This document shows, in pieces, positions 17,562 to 26,400 of a DNA stretch of 64,000 nucleotides. A model generated the notes under the pieces. It was not told the DNA's origin and ran no database searches. It saw only the letters and a list, made by a program, of their open reading frames with translations. This DNA is from Clostridiales bacterium UBA7568 (lineage in GTDB: Bacteria > Bacillota > Clostridia > Oscillospirales > CAG-272): contig DLLG01000018.1 in NCBI GenBank assembly GCA_002479075.1, forward strand, positions 74,687 through 138,686, given 5' to 3'. Position 1 is the first letter of the stretch; the number at the start of each line of letters is the position of its first letter. The position numbers and the translations under genes were made by a program.

Positions 17562-20096
17562 TCAGATGCTTGTGTCGTGCATATGTTCGTCGTTCTTTTT
17601 GTTTTTCAGAACGATGAATGCAACTGCGCCTGCTGCGATGACAAGTGTCAGAACAACGATGATTATCGGCAATGCATAGTTTGCTTTCTTTGCGCCTGCG
17701 TTGAGAAGAATCAGGGAGTTGGACGGATACTTGAACGTACCGGAGCCGATATTTACCGTTATAACAGAGCCCTTGCGGCTTATATAATCGGGGGAGATGA
17801 GCTTGAGCGCGCCGTTCTCGTCAATATATGCGATGTTGAAGAGCGTCTTTGCATACTCATCGCCGAGGTCTATCGTAAATACGGTGCCGGAGGTAAGGTT
17901 AGCTTGCGCTCCGTCGATCGTCATCGTATAGTTATAAGCGAATTCAACCGTTCCGTACTGTGCTGCAAGAGAAGCGCTTGCGTTTATCTGATCGACAAAC
18001 GGCTTAACCTTTTCGTTGAACTCTTCGTTTGTCATCAGTTTGAAGAGGAAGAATATATCCTTGTCTGTCGAAACGTTGCTGCCGAACGAAAGTGTGAAGC
18101 GGTCGCTCGAAACGGCAAGCGTATTGCCTTTCTTGCTCTCTGTGACGATGTTCTGCATATGGCAATGACTGCATTCTTTTACGATCGTGCCCTTCTTTGA
18201 AGGAACAACCTCAAAGTTGTGTCCTGTTGCCGGAATCGGCTGCGACTCAATCTTGCCGCAGAGCGAGCAGGCTCTCTTGCTTTCGCCTTCTGCAATACAG
18301 GTCGATTCGGTCGTTGTCATCCATGCGCCGAAGCTGTGCGCATCGGGATTTATGGGAAGCTCTCTTGTCTTTGTTGTCTTTTTGCAGACAGAGCAGATGC
18401 AGGTTTCAATTCCCTTTTCGCTGCACGTCGGTGTCTTTGTAATCTTATAGTCGCTGTCAAGATATACACAGTCAACTGTCGACTTCGAGATTACACGTGT
18501 TTCAGAATAATCGCAACGGGTGCAACTGCGTTTTTCAAGACCGTCGTTTGCGCAGCTTGCGGCAGTAACCGTTGTCCAGCCGCCAAGGTCGTGTCCGAGT
18601 GCAGGAACCGTCTCCTCTTCTTTTGCTCCGCAAACGGTGCAGGTGCGCGTTCTCAAACCGGAGCTGAGACAAGTTGCGTTTGTGCCTGTCCATTCGCCGA
18701 ATTTGTGTATGTTCGTCTTGGGGAGAGTTTCCGTAAGGACTTCGTTACATCCCTCTCCCTTACATTTATACTGTATAGTGCCCTCGTCCTTGCAGGTTGC
18801 GGCTTTGATAATCACGCCGTTCGCCCTGTCCCATACGTGCGTATGGCTTGAGAGCTTCGGAATTGCTCTTTCTTCTTCGGCTCCGCAAACAGAGCATTTG
18901 TAAAGTGCTTTTCCGTCTTGATCCTTCGTCGGGTCAAGAGTGTTTCTGACAAATTTATAATCGTGAGCAGCCTTGATTGTGATAACGGCAGTTTTCTTAT
19001 AAGCGCCGTTTGCGTCCTTGCCGCACTTTGTGCAACCGAACGAGCCCTTGCCGTCCGTGGTGCAGGTGGCAGGAAGCGTCACAACAAGAAGTTCATAATC
19101 CGCATATCCGTGTTCGCACTGGATAGGCGACGTGCGCGAGCGGCCGCATCTCACGCAAAGCTCGTGCCAGAGACCGTCTTCCTCGCGTATTGTTGCCTCT
19201 TTTACAAAGTCGTGTCCGAGCGCGGGAACGCTTCTCTTTTCAACCTTCATACACTTAATGCAGACATATTCCGCAACGCCTGCGGTGTCACACGTGGGTG
19301 CGGGGCTGTACTTTGTAGGAGTTGCGGGGAAAGTATGTGCTGCGGAAATTGTTTCTTCGCTTATTATCTTTCCGCACGCATTACATACAACTCTTCTGTA
19401 ACCGGTTTTGCTGCAGCTTGCGGCGCTTTCGACGATGTGCGTATATGTATGATCGCAGGCATAAGCGTCGGCTTTTGTCGAAATTTCGTAATCCGCCTGA
19501 GCCTCTGCGCTACCGATCTTTTTTACGCCTCTTGCTGTACCGTTGAGGAACACCGTTCCGTGAGCGCTCTGATCCTTTACGGTAAACTTGATCTCAAAAG
19601 CAGGACCGTTCATATATATATCGTTGGTAACACTCGAAATAACAACGTTCATCTCGCCCGAGGAAGAAGGGGTAAGCGTTGCTTCTTTACCGAATATATT
19701 TTTGCTCATACTCTTGAATTCAAGAACGTTCGCATCATAAATTATGCGGACGTTTATGTAATTCGCATAGAGATCCGTGTCTATGAAATAAAACAGAATG
19801 TCAACTTCTTTTTTATCGGAAGAAAAGCTGACTTCGCCTGCGATATTTGAGGGTCCCAGCTGTATTTTCAGCGACTCCTGCGGTACATCTTCCCCGCTTG
19901 ATTCGCCGTCATCGCCCGATCCGGGTTCTTCTCCGGAATGGTCGTGTTCAACTTCTATGTTGCAGTCCTCTATTCCGCAATCGGAATGAGTATGGATGTG
20001 TTCTTCTTCGCCGACAGCTGCCGCAAGACAAGGCATTGCAACGCTTGCCAGGCAAAAGATTATCGCAAACAAGAAAGCAACGATTTTTCTTTTCAT
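17562..20096 (-). CDS. Cell-surface protein: cohesin-like domain plus Cys-rich repeats
   Basis: 844 aa. Signal peptide at 1-25; an acidic His-rich stretch (EEHIHTHSDCG); a cohesin-like beta-sandwich at about 78-205; then about nine imperfect repeats of ~45 residues with two C-x2-C knuckles each (typically ATCxxxGxxxRxCxxCGxxE, ending IPALGHDF); a further beta domain (~655-790); and a C-terminal membrane helix with a basic end (VLKNKKNDEHMHDTSI). The repeats look like small zinc-binding or disulphide modules common in extracellular Clostridia proteins. It is membrane-anchored rather than sorted. The cohesin-like fold suggests docking of another protein, but no dockerin is visible in the window. 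Confidence 0.8.
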   Translation of the reverse strand: MKRKIVAFLFAIIFCLASVAMPCLAAAVGEEEHIHTHSDCGIEDCNIEVEHDHSGEEPGSGDDGESSGEDVPQESLKIQLGPSNIAGEVSFSSDKKEVDILFYFIDTDLYANYINVRIIYDANVLEFKSMSKNIFGKEATLTPSSSGEMNVVISSVTNDIYMNGPAFEIKFTVKDQSAHGTVFLNGTARGVKKIGSAEAQADYEISTKADAYACDHTYTHIVESAASCSKTGYRRVVCNACGKIISEETISAAHTFPATPTKYSPAPTCDTAGVAEYVCIKCMKVEKRSVPALGHDFVKEATIREEDGLWHELCVRCGRSRTSPIQCEHGYADYELLVVTLPATCTTDGKGSFGCTKCGKDANGAYKKTAVITIKAAHDYKFVRNTLDPTKDQDGKALYKCSVCGAEEERAIPKLSSHTHVWDRANGVIIKAATCKDEGTIQYKCKGEGCNEVLTETLPKTNIHKFGEWTGTNATCLSSGLRTRTCTVCGAKEEETVPALGHDLGGWTTVTAASCANDGLEKRSCTRCDYSETRVISKSTVDCVYLDSDYKITKTPTCSEKGIETCICSVCKKTTKTRELPINPDAHSFGAWMTTTESTCIAEGESKRACSLCGKIESQPIPATGHNFEVVPSKKGTIVKECSHCHMQNIVTESKKGNTLAVSSDRFTLSFGSNVSTDKDIFFLFKLMTNEEFNEKVKPFVDQINASASLAAQYGTVEFAYNYTMTIDGAQANLTSGTVFTIDLGDEYAKTLFNIAYIDENGALKLISPDYISRKGSVITVNIGSGTFKYPSNSLILLNAGAKKANYALPIIIVVLTLVIAAGAVAFIVLKNKKNDEHMHDTSI

Positions 20097-20218
20097 TTTT
20101 ACCTCCGTAAGGCTCTCGCCTGTTTTCCCGCAATTATTCTTCTGAATGCCCGCCGCTTTCTTTAATACGCCAAAAGGAAGCGACTATTTTTGAAGATAAT
20201 TTCAGATTGTACTATTTT

Positions 20219-20246
20219 ATTATATACTTTTTTGAATTTTTGTCAA
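20219..20246 (-). promoter_or_regulatory. Promoter of the Cys-rich surface protein gene
   Basis: TTGACA-16-TATAAT on the minus strand. The 280 bp between this gene and the tRNA otherwise hold only the two plus-strand promoter candidates for the tRNA. Confidence 0.65.
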
Positions 20247-20338
20247 GGTGCAAAGCGCGGTTTCGATAAAATTGGCTTTTTTGACACATTTCATTTACAA
20301 TTATTATATGTTTTTTCTTACAAACGCAAAATTCCCTC

Positions 20339-20367
20339 TTGACTTCGCAGAGAAATTGTGATAGAAT
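20339..20367 (+). promoter_or_regulatory. tRNA-Ser promoter
   Basis: TTGACT-17-TAGAAT, 10 bp before the tRNA. A second candidate, TTGACA-17-TTATAT, lies upstream at 20281-20309. Confidence 0.75.
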
Positions 20368-20377
20368 ACTACCCGAT

Positions 20378-20469
20378 GGAAAGATGGCTGAGCTGGTCTA
20401 AGGCGCACGACTGGAAATCGTGTTTGGGCTAATACCCCAACTAGGGTTCGAATCCCTATCTTTCCGCCA
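20378..20469 (+). tRNA. tRNA-Ser (anticodon GGA)
   Basis: 92 nt with encoded CCA. Acceptor GGAAAGA pairs with TCTTTCC; anticodon loop CTGGAAA puts GGA at 20413-20415; a long variable arm (class II) marks serine; the T-arm holds GGTTCGAATCC. Reads TCC and TCT codons. Confidence 0.97.
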
Positions 20470-20506
20470 AAACAAAAAGGACACCGCAGGGTGTCCTTTT
20501 TGTTTT
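20470..20506 (+). terminator. tRNA-Ser terminator
   Basis: AAAACAAAAAGGACACC / GGTGTCCTTTTTGTTTT with a 4-nt loop, immediately after CCA. Confidence 0.92.
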
Positions 20507-20700
20507 AGCAAATATGGGTTCGAACGGGCTCGGTAGTGAATGAGGCGCCTGCGGCGTAGCGAAGCGGCACGAGGGTGGTGAATGACAGCCTTTGACGGCT
20601 GTCAGAGCCCGAGTGTGACCGAGCCGCAGCGAGACTGTCAGAGCCGAGCCTGACCGAGCGACTTTGAGTCGCGAGAATTCGAATCAATCCCTTTTCGCCT
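20507..20700. repeat. tRNA-adjacent palindromic element with T-arm-like ends
   Basis: About 190 bp rich in short inverted repeats: GACAGCC/GGCTGTC at 20584-20603, GCGACT/AGTCGC near 20659-20673, and GGGCTCGG versus GAGCCCGAG. The left end reads GGGTTCGAAC and the right end ATTCGAATCAATCCCTTTTC, echoing the T-arm and 3' end of the tRNA just upstream. No coding potential. It resembles dispersed elements that follow tRNAs in related gut Clostridia (recalled, not searched). Confidence 0.55.
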
Positions 20701-20743
20701 ATATAGCACCGGCATTCCGGATTCGGTTACAATTATTATATTA

Positions 20744-20771
20744 AAAATGCGTCGGCGGGCCGACGCATTTT
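20744..20771 (-). terminator. Terminator of the recD2-comF-vanY operon
   Basis: AAAATGCGTCGG / CCGACGCATTTT with a 4-nt loop, then TTTTTAATAT on the minus strand. Confidence 0.88.
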
Positions 20772-20775
20772 GTTT

Positions 20776-21648
20776 TTATTTTTCCGCCCAGATGTAATAT
20801 CCTCCGGCGTTATCCGGCGAAGCATAAATGCTTCCGTCCGTTTTCGGAATATAAATTTTTCCTTCCTTGCCGGACTGATACGAGACGATAAAGTCGCCGT
20901 AGGTATAAAATTTTCCGTCCTCATAGAGAGAGGAATATTCCTCAAGCGTTATTTTGCTGCGATAAATTATCTCTGCGTGCGGCGCACCGACGTAGCGCAG
21001 GTGCCAAGGCTCGTACTCGATTCCGGTCAGTTCCTCTCCCCACATCGGATAACGGATGATAAACCCGAATTTGTATGAGTTTTTTGCCACCCATCTGCCA
21101 ACCTCGCTGTTTATAAACCGCTTCTGCGGATAACCTTCAACCTTAACATCAACCGCAAGCCCCGTTTCGTGTTCACTCGCCCCGGCAGGCGCGGCATACG
21201 GATTGTTTTCATAAACCTGAGCCTGATATTCGCGCGTTCTGTATGTGCTTGTCATAAGCAGGTCCTTGCCGAGCCTGCTTTTCACCTCCGCAAAAAGCCT
21301 TCCGAGATCATAAAGGGCGTATGTGCTGACGCTGTTCTTTTCATCAACCGTCGCAACTGCCGGCACATCCTCTTCGGAAAGCGGATGAGCGGTGTTCACA
21401 AGCCATAATACATTTGTATAAATTATCTTGTCCGAGACTTCAAGCTCCGAAATATCGAGACTTTCGAGTTCTTCTCCGCCTATATCCGTCTCGCAGAGCA
21501 GACCTGTTTCGCCCTTGCCGAAGCCGTCAAAAAAGCCGTATATACGCCAGAACTGATACCTGATAACATAAGCCGAGAAAACCGCAAGCGCCAGAACGGC
21601 GGCGCAGAGCACTATCAGGATAATCCGCTTTTTAGTCGTCTTTGTCAA
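20776..21648 (-). CDS. D-alanyl-D-alanine carboxypeptidase, VanY-like (M15B)
   Basis: 290 aa. One N-terminal transmembrane helix (residues ~9-32), then a zinc carboxypeptidase domain: SEHETGLAVDV supplies the first His and Asp, and EPWHLRYVG the catalytic Glu and last His. Trims the terminal D-Ala of peptidoglycan stem peptides outside the membrane. The TTG start is preferred because GGGAGG lies 8 nt before it; the upstream ATG at 21678 overlaps the comF stop and lacks a ribosome site. No VanS/VanR genes are near, so a wall-remodelling role is more likely than glycopeptide resistance. Confidence 0.88.
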   Translation of the reverse strand: MTKTTKKRIILIVLCAAVLALAVFSAYVIRYQFWRIYGFFDGFGKGETGLLCETDIGGEELESLDISELEVSDKIIYTNVLWLVNTAHPLSEEDVPAVATVDEKNSVSTYALYDLGRLFAEVKSRLGKDLLMTSTYRTREYQAQVYENNPYAAPAGASEHETGLAVDVKVEGYPQKRFINSEVGRWVAKNSYKFGFIIRYPMWGEELTGIEYEPWHLRYVGAPHAEIIYRSKITLEEYSSLYEDGKFYTYGDFIVSYQSGKEGKIYIPKTDGSIYASPDNAGGYYIWAEK

Positions 21649-21674
21649 GCTGTTGTCCTCCCTTTTATTTGTTT

Positions 21675-22352
21675 TCATTGAGATGAAGCGACCGTCACAA
21701 CGCAGACAAACCCCGCTCCGAGCTCTCTTGCAAGCTTCGAGCAGGCTGAAAGCGTGCTGCCCGTTGTCGATACGTCGTCAATTATTATAACCTTATAAGG
21801 CGCTTTTGCGTTTTTAGCGGGAACATACGCCATTTCCGCATTCTCTTTTCGCTCGTCCGAAGTCAGCACCTTCTGTTTTCTGAAATGCGCCCTGTGCGCA
21901 AACAGGGTCGCCGCCGGTATCCCCGTCAGCTTTGATATTTTTCCGCAAAGCTCCTTTGACTGGTCAAAGCCGTATTCGGAGATGCCCTCCCTGCTCCTCG
22001 GCACATATGTCAGCACACAATCCGAAAAGCCTTCAATATCTGTTATAGCCGAAAATATTGCCTTTTTACACTCAACCGCAAGAAAATCCCGCAGTCTCCT
22101 GCTGTTCTTCCGTTTCAGGGCAAAGATCAGTCGCTTTGAAAAGTCGCTTTTGTATTCGAAAAGGTGAAGCGCAACGTCTGCCGGCGCAACCTTGTTACAG
22201 CGACAGTCGATATGCGGTTTTCCGCATCTGCGGCACCTCTCGCCGCACATATCCCTGTATTTCTTTTCGCAGTCCGCGCAGAGGTATTCGCCCTCTGTCA
22301 CTTTTCCGCAGGCGACACACTTGGGCGGGAAAAGAATATCCGTTATCCTCAT
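21675..22352 (-). CDS. ComF-family phosphoribosyltransferase-like protein
   Basis: 225 aa. N-terminal double zinc-ribbon cysteines (CVACGKVTEGEYLCADC, CRRCGKPHIDCRC) and the C-terminal PRPP-binding loop VIIIDDVSTTGSTL are the ComF/GntX signature. ComF supports uptake of transforming DNA in Bacillus; in strains without known competence its role is open. Its ATG overlaps the recD2 stop (TGATG), which implies translational coupling, and no other competence gene lies in the window. Confidence 0.92.
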   Translation of the reverse strand: MRITDILFPPKCVACGKVTEGEYLCADCEKKYRDMCGERCRRCGKPHIDCRCNKVAPADVALHLFEYKSDFSKRLIFALKRKNSRRLRDFLAVECKKAIFSAITDIEGFSDCVLTYVPRSREGISEYGFDQSKELCGKISKLTGIPAATLFAHRAHFRKQKVLTSDERKENAEMAYVPAKNAKAPYKVIIIDDVSTTGSTLSACSKLARELGAGFVCVVTVASSQ

Positions 22353-24577
22353 CAGTCGTCAAACCTCGTAAGAAAATATTCAAGCCCTGTGTATCTTTTG
22401 GTCTGACGGTTGTTATCGACCATCATATCGGCAACAGCTCCGTCTCCGACGAGAACAACCATATTCTGCGCCCTCGTTATCGCAGTATAAAGAAGATTTC
22501 TTGTAAGCAGCTTCGGTGTGTAACGGAACAGCGGGATGATGACGATCGGATATTCGCTGCCCTGACTTTTATGAACGGTTATCGCATAAGCGAGCTCCAG
22601 CTCCTCCGCAGAGGTAAAGTCGTATTCAACAGTTCTCCCGTCATAATCGACGATTATCTTCTCCTCCGAATGGCTGATTTTCACGACGACGCCTATGTCG
22701 CCGTTGAAAACGCCGGTTCCCTCGCCGCCGTCGGGCTTTTTCCAGGTAATGCTGTAATTGTTTTTCACCTGCATAACCTTGTCCCCCTCGCGGAGCACAG
22801 ATGTTCTGCGTTTCAGCTCTTTTTTGCCGTTTGACGGCGGATTTATTGCGCTCTGGAGAGCCATACAGAGGGCTTCCGTCCCCAGCGCGCCCTTTTTGGA
22901 CGGCGTTATGACCTGTATACCGTCAAAAACGGAAAGCCCATAGCTTTTCGGAAGCCGCTTTCTGCAAAGGTCAACGACGGTCTGCGCCGTCAGCTCGTCC
23001 GTCTCTCTCGGAAGAAAGAAGAAGTCGCCGTCCTTTTTTGTCAGATCTATGTGTTCCCCGTCATTTACGGCGTGTGCGTTTGTGACAATCAGACTCTCCA
23101 TCGCCTGGCGGAAAATATACTTCAGCTCTACCGTATTGTATCTGTCCGATGCTATTATATCCTTGAAAACGCAACCGGGACCGACAGGCGGCAGCTGGCT
23201 TGCGTCGCCTATAAGAATCAGCCTTGCCGTCGGTCTTGTCGCCCGCAAAAGCGACTCCATAAGATAAATATCGATCATCGACGACTCGTCCACCATAATT
23301 ACGTCCTCATCGAGAGGGTCATCCTCGTTGCGACGGAATATCGGCTCGTCCTCCGAGGTGCGCTCCGTTTCGAGCAGACGGTGAATCGTCTTTGCCTCTC
23401 TGCCCGTCGCCTCTGTCATTCTCTTTGCGGCACGCCCCGTCGGAGCGCAGAGGGCAACGGAAAGTCCGAGCGTTTCAAATATTCTGATTATCGCCCGCGC
23501 GACAGTCGTCTTACCCGTTCCGGGTCCGCCCGTCAGCACAAAGACGCCCTGACAGAGCGAATCCGTTATCGCTTTTCTTTGCAGCTTTGCGTATGATATT
23601 CCGTTTTCAACCTCAACCCTCTCGATCAGCGTCGAAACGTTCATAATGTCGATACGGTGATCGGTTTTTGAGAGGCTGTCCAGCTTTTCGACGATATATG
23701 TCTCTGCTTTATATGAGTTTTTCGTATAAACGCAGTCGCGGCCGTCCTCTCTGACAAGCACAAGCGCCCCTTCGGATATAAGAGCTTCAAGCTCCGTCTC
23801 CGCACTTTCGGGAGGACAGGCGAGCAGTTTGCACGACGTTTCGATCAGCTTATTTTTCGGCAGGTAAACGTGTCCGCCGGAATACTGGTTATAAGTCAGC
23901 ACGAATTTTATCCCCGCGGCAATTCTCTCCCTTGCGTCCTTCGGAATTCCGAGCGACCTCGCAACCGAATCCGCCTTTTCAAAGCCGATTCCGTTTATCT
24001 CGTCGCAGAGGAGATACGGATTTGCCTTGATAACGTCAACCGCGCCGCTTCCGAACCGCTTATAAATCTTGACAGACGTCACCGGCCCGAAATAGTCGCG
24101 ACAGAACATCATAACCGTTCTCATCCCGAATTGCGAGCGGAAGCTCTCGCCAATCTCCTTCGCCTTCTTCGGAGATATACCGGGCAGGTCGCAGAGCCAA
24201 TCCGGGTTATGCTCGATAACGTCAAAACTGTCAAGCCCGTATTTTTCAACGATGCGCTTTGCCGTCACCCGACCGATACCGCGAATTGCGCCGGATGAAA
24301 GATATTTCAGAATAGCGGTTTCTGTTGACGGAAGCCGTTTTTCATAATATTCGATTGAAAACTGATGACCGAACTGCGGATGAACCGTCCATTTTCCGCC
24401 CGCTTCAATGCTTTCTCCCTCGCAAAGATACGGCATTATGCCGACAGCCGTTACAAGCTCATCGTCGTCCGTTGCAATATCGCAGACGGTATAGCCGTTT
24501 TCTTCGTTCTGATATATAATTTTTTCAATCATTCCGGAGATTTTTATAAGCTCCTCGCCACCCTGAATACCGTCCAT
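22352..24577 (-). CDS. recD2: RecD2-type ATP-dependent 5'-3' DNA helicase
   Basis: 741 aa, matching the YrrC/RecD2 family. N-terminal OB-like domain (SGMIEKIIYQNEENGYTV), helix-hairpin-helix repeats (IRGIGRVTAKRIVEKYG, LPGISPKKAKEIGE), Walker A GGPGTGKTT, Walker B MVDESSM, C-terminal ELAYAITVHKSQGSEY and YTAITRA. Works alone in replication-fork maintenance, without RecB/RecC. Start at the ATG after AAAAGG; the 54-codon extension upstream overlaps the preceding gene and is rejected. Coupled to comF. Confidence 0.94.
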   Translation of the reverse strand: MDGIQGGEELIKISGMIEKIIYQNEENGYTVCDIATDDDELVTAVGIMPYLCEGESIEAGGKWTVHPQFGHQFSIEYYEKRLPSTETAILKYLSSGAIRGIGRVTAKRIVEKYGLDSFDVIEHNPDWLCDLPGISPKKAKEIGESFRSQFGMRTVMMFCRDYFGPVTSVKIYKRFGSGAVDVIKANPYLLCDEINGIGFEKADSVARSLGIPKDARERIAAGIKFVLTYNQYSGGHVYLPKNKLIETSCKLLACPPESAETELEALISEGALVLVREDGRDCVYTKNSYKAETYIVEKLDSLSKTDHRIDIMNVSTLIERVEVENGISYAKLQRKAITDSLCQGVFVLTGGPGTGKTTVARAIIRIFETLGLSVALCAPTGRAAKRMTEATGREAKTIHRLLETERTSEDEPIFRRNEDDPLDEDVIMVDESSMIDIYLMESLLRATRPTARLILIGDASQLPPVGPGCVFKDIIASDRYNTVELKYIFRQAMESLIVTNAHAVNDGEHIDLTKKDGDFFFLPRETDELTAQTVVDLCRKRLPKSYGLSVFDGIQVITPSKKGALGTEALCMALQSAINPPSNGKKELKRRTSVLREGDKVMQVKNNYSITWKKPDGGEGTGVFNGDIGVVVKISHSEEKIIVDYDGRTVEYDFTSAEELELAYAITVHKSQGSEYPIVIIPLFRYTPKLLTRNLLYTAITRAQNMVVLVGDGAVADMMVDNNRQTKRYTGLEYFLTRFDD

Positions 24578-24588
24578 TGCTTTTCCTT

Positions 24589-24906
24589 TTAGATATAATT
24601 TATTTTTATGTTCTTGTATTTTCTTCTGAATCTTTCGGCAATCGCCGCCGTTTTTTCCCTTTCCGGCGAGCCGGACGGAATGTTTACGTTTATCCTCTTG
24701 ACCTTGAAGGTCGATTCGGCAATCGCCGCTCTTATGCAATATTCAACGTTGTCCGCGTCCGCATAAATGCTTATCTCATCGCCTATAAGGTCGCAGCCTT
24801 GCTTTTTCAGCTCCTTCCCGGCACGGACGGAGATCACAGTTGCAAAAATAATATAAATTACGCAAAATGCACAAAATGCAATAAGAATTTTAAGAAATAT
24901 AGACAT
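24589..24906 (-). CDS. Small single-pass membrane protein, unknown
   Basis: 105 aa. A hydrophobic helix (residues 4-27) is followed by a soluble domain of ~75 residues (VEYCIRAAIAESTFKVKRIN, VNIPSGSPEREK, ending KNIKINYI). The pattern resembles short proteins linked to RecD2 in Clostridia, but I cannot name a family. It ends 11 bp before recD2, so the two are co-transcribed. AAAAAGGAG precedes the ATG and lies in the 3' arm of a stable hairpin (24907-24956), so its translation may be regulated. Confidence 0.7.
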   Translation of the reverse strand: MSIFLKILIAFCAFCVIYIIFATVISVRAGKELKKQGCDLIGDEISIYADADNVEYCIRAAIAESTFKVKRINVNIPSGSPEREKTAAIAERFRRKYKNIKINYI

Positions 24907-24956
24907 AACGGGCTCCTTTTTGCTTTTATCATATGATATGAAAAAGGTCGCCCGTT
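24907..24956 (-). promoter_or_regulatory. Ribosome-site-masking hairpin between metK and the small membrane protein gene
   Basis: On the minus strand AACGGGC-GA-CCTTTTT pairs with AAAAAGG-A-GCCCGTT (14 bp, small internal loop); the loop is itself the palindrome TATCATATGATA. The 3' arm contains the SD and ends at the ATG. No T-run follows, so it is not a terminator. Confidence 0.65.
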
Positions 24957-24975
24957 TGTTATTCCGTTGTGTTTA

Positions 24976-26163
24976 TCAGAGCTTCAGCCCGAGCATATCG
25001 GCAAGCTTTTCCGCAACGTCCGTCTTTTCAAAGCGGACGCCGAGCTCTTCTCTGCCGAAATGACCGTATGCCGAAAGCGGAGCAAATATCGGCTTTCTGA
25101 GTCCGAAATAGGAAATGATTGCCGCGGGACGGAAGTCAACTGTCTCGCGGAGAGCCTTTGCAATCTTCTCGTCCGAGACCTTGCCCGTGCCGAACGTGTT
25201 TACGTTTATGCAAAGCGGATGCGCAACACCGATCGCATATGCAATCTGAACCTCGCATCTGTCCGCCAGACCTGCCGCAATTATGTTCTTTGCAGCATAT
25301 CTTGCCGCATAGCAGGCGCTTCTGTCAACCTTTGTTGCGTCCTTGCCGGAGAATGCGCCGCCGCCGTGTCTTGCGTAGCCGCCGTATGTATCAACAATAA
25401 TCTTCCTTCCCGTCAGACCGCTGTCGCCGTCAGGCCCGCCGACAACGAATCTGCCCGTCGGGTTTACATATATCTTTGTGTTTGCGTCAATCAGGTGTTT
25501 CGGAACTACGGGATAAATAACCTTTTCGATTATGTCCTCGCGGATCTGCTTCTGGGTTGCGTCCGGATCGTGCTGAGCGGAAACGACGATGTTGTCAAGT
25601 CTTACAGGTGTGTCGCCGTCATACTGAACGGTAACCTGAGTTTTGCCGTCCGGACGGAGATAACCGATTTCGCCGCTCTTTCTGACAGCTGTCAGCTTCT
25701 TTGAAAGGTTCGTCGCGATTGAATAACCGAGGGGCATAAAGTTTTCCGTCTCTCTGCAAGCGTAGCCGAAAACCATTCCCTGGTCGCCCGCGCCGATGTC
25801 AAATCCGTCGCCCGCGCCCTCCTTTGCCTCAAGCGATTCGTCAACGCCCATCGCTATATCGGGCGACTGGGTATGAATAAGGTTGAGAATTTTGAGGTTG
25901 TCGCAGTCGAAGCCGTATTCTTTTTTCGTATAACCGATGTCACGAACGGCGTCTCTGACCGTCTTTTCAACGTCAATACTGCCCTTCGCCGTTATCTCAC
26001 CCATAACGAGAACGTGCTGTGTCGTTACAGCCGTTTCGCAGGCGCAACGCGCGTTTTCATCGTTGCGGAGAAGTGCGTCAAGCACGCTGTCCGAAATTCT
26101 GTCACAGACCTTATCGGGATGACCTTCCGTCACCGATTCTGTCGCAAAAAATCTTGTTGCCAT
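24976..26163 (-). CDS. metK: S-adenosylmethionine synthetase
   Basis: 395 aa. ATP/methionine site [17 protein letters not shown] at the N-terminus, central [12 protein letters not shown], and C-terminal [17 protein letters not shown]. Makes SAM from methionine and ATP in the cytosol. AAAAAGG precedes the ATG. The long leader carries a SAM-I riboswitch with a terminator, so transcription falls when SAM is plentiful. The gene seems monocistronic by promoter placement, although no terminator separates it from the small membrane protein gene 70 bp downstream. Confidence 0.98.
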   Translation of the reverse strand: MATRFFATESVTEGHPDKVCDRISDSVLDALLRNDENARCACETAVTTQHVLVMGEITAKGSIDVEKTVRDAVRDIGYTKKEYGFDCDNLKILNLIHTQSPDIAMGVDESLEAKEGAGDGFDIGAGDQGMVFGYACRETENFMPLGYSIATNLSKKLTAVRKSGEIGYLRPDGKTQVTVQYDGDTPVRLDNIVVSAQHDPDATQKQIREDIIEKVIYPVVPKHLIDANTKIYVNPTGRFVVGGPDGDSGLTGRKIIVDTYGGYARHGGGAFSGKDATKVDRSACYAARYAAKNIIAAGLADRCEVQIAYAIGVAHPLCINVNTFGTGKVSDEKIAKALRETVDFRPAAIISYFGLRKPIFAPLSAYGHFGREELGVRFEKTDVAEKLADMLGLKL

Positions 26164-26205
26164 TTTGTTTTTTCCTTTTTAAGCTATTATTTCTTAACAG
26201 TCCCG

Positions 26206-26340
26206 AATAAAAATCGTCTTGGATCTCCCCAAGACGACCGAAATGCTTAAAACAAATCTCATCTATCGGGAATTGGCACCTTGCATAATACAGGTTGCCG
26301 GGCTTCACAGGGCCAGTCCCTCCGCCTCTCTTGATAAGAT
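26206..26340 (-). promoter_or_regulatory. SAM-I riboswitch with terminator, controlling metK
   Basis: On the minus strand: P1 ATCTTATC (26333-26340) pairs with GATGAGAT (26256-26263); AAGAGAGGCGGAGGGACTGG, the GAAGCCCGGCAACC block and GGTGCCAATTCC are the family core. The expression platform is a GTCGTCTTGG/CCAAGACGA terminator at 26208-26238 with a T-run. Confidence 0.95.
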
Positions 26341-26346
26341 GTGCTT

Positions 26347-26375
26347 ATTATATCATATGTTTTTTTATAATGCAA
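26347..26375 (-). promoter_or_regulatory. metK promoter
   Basis: TTGCAT-17-TATAAT on the minus strand, starting just before the riboswitch. Confidence 0.7.
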
Positions 26376-26400
26376 TAGTAAATTTATATTTTTTCGACAA

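Noticed and set aside
20776..21648. Vancomycin-resistance vanY
   Set aside because: The enzyme family matches, but no VanH/A/X or VanRS genes lie nearby, so housekeeping wall trimming is more likely.
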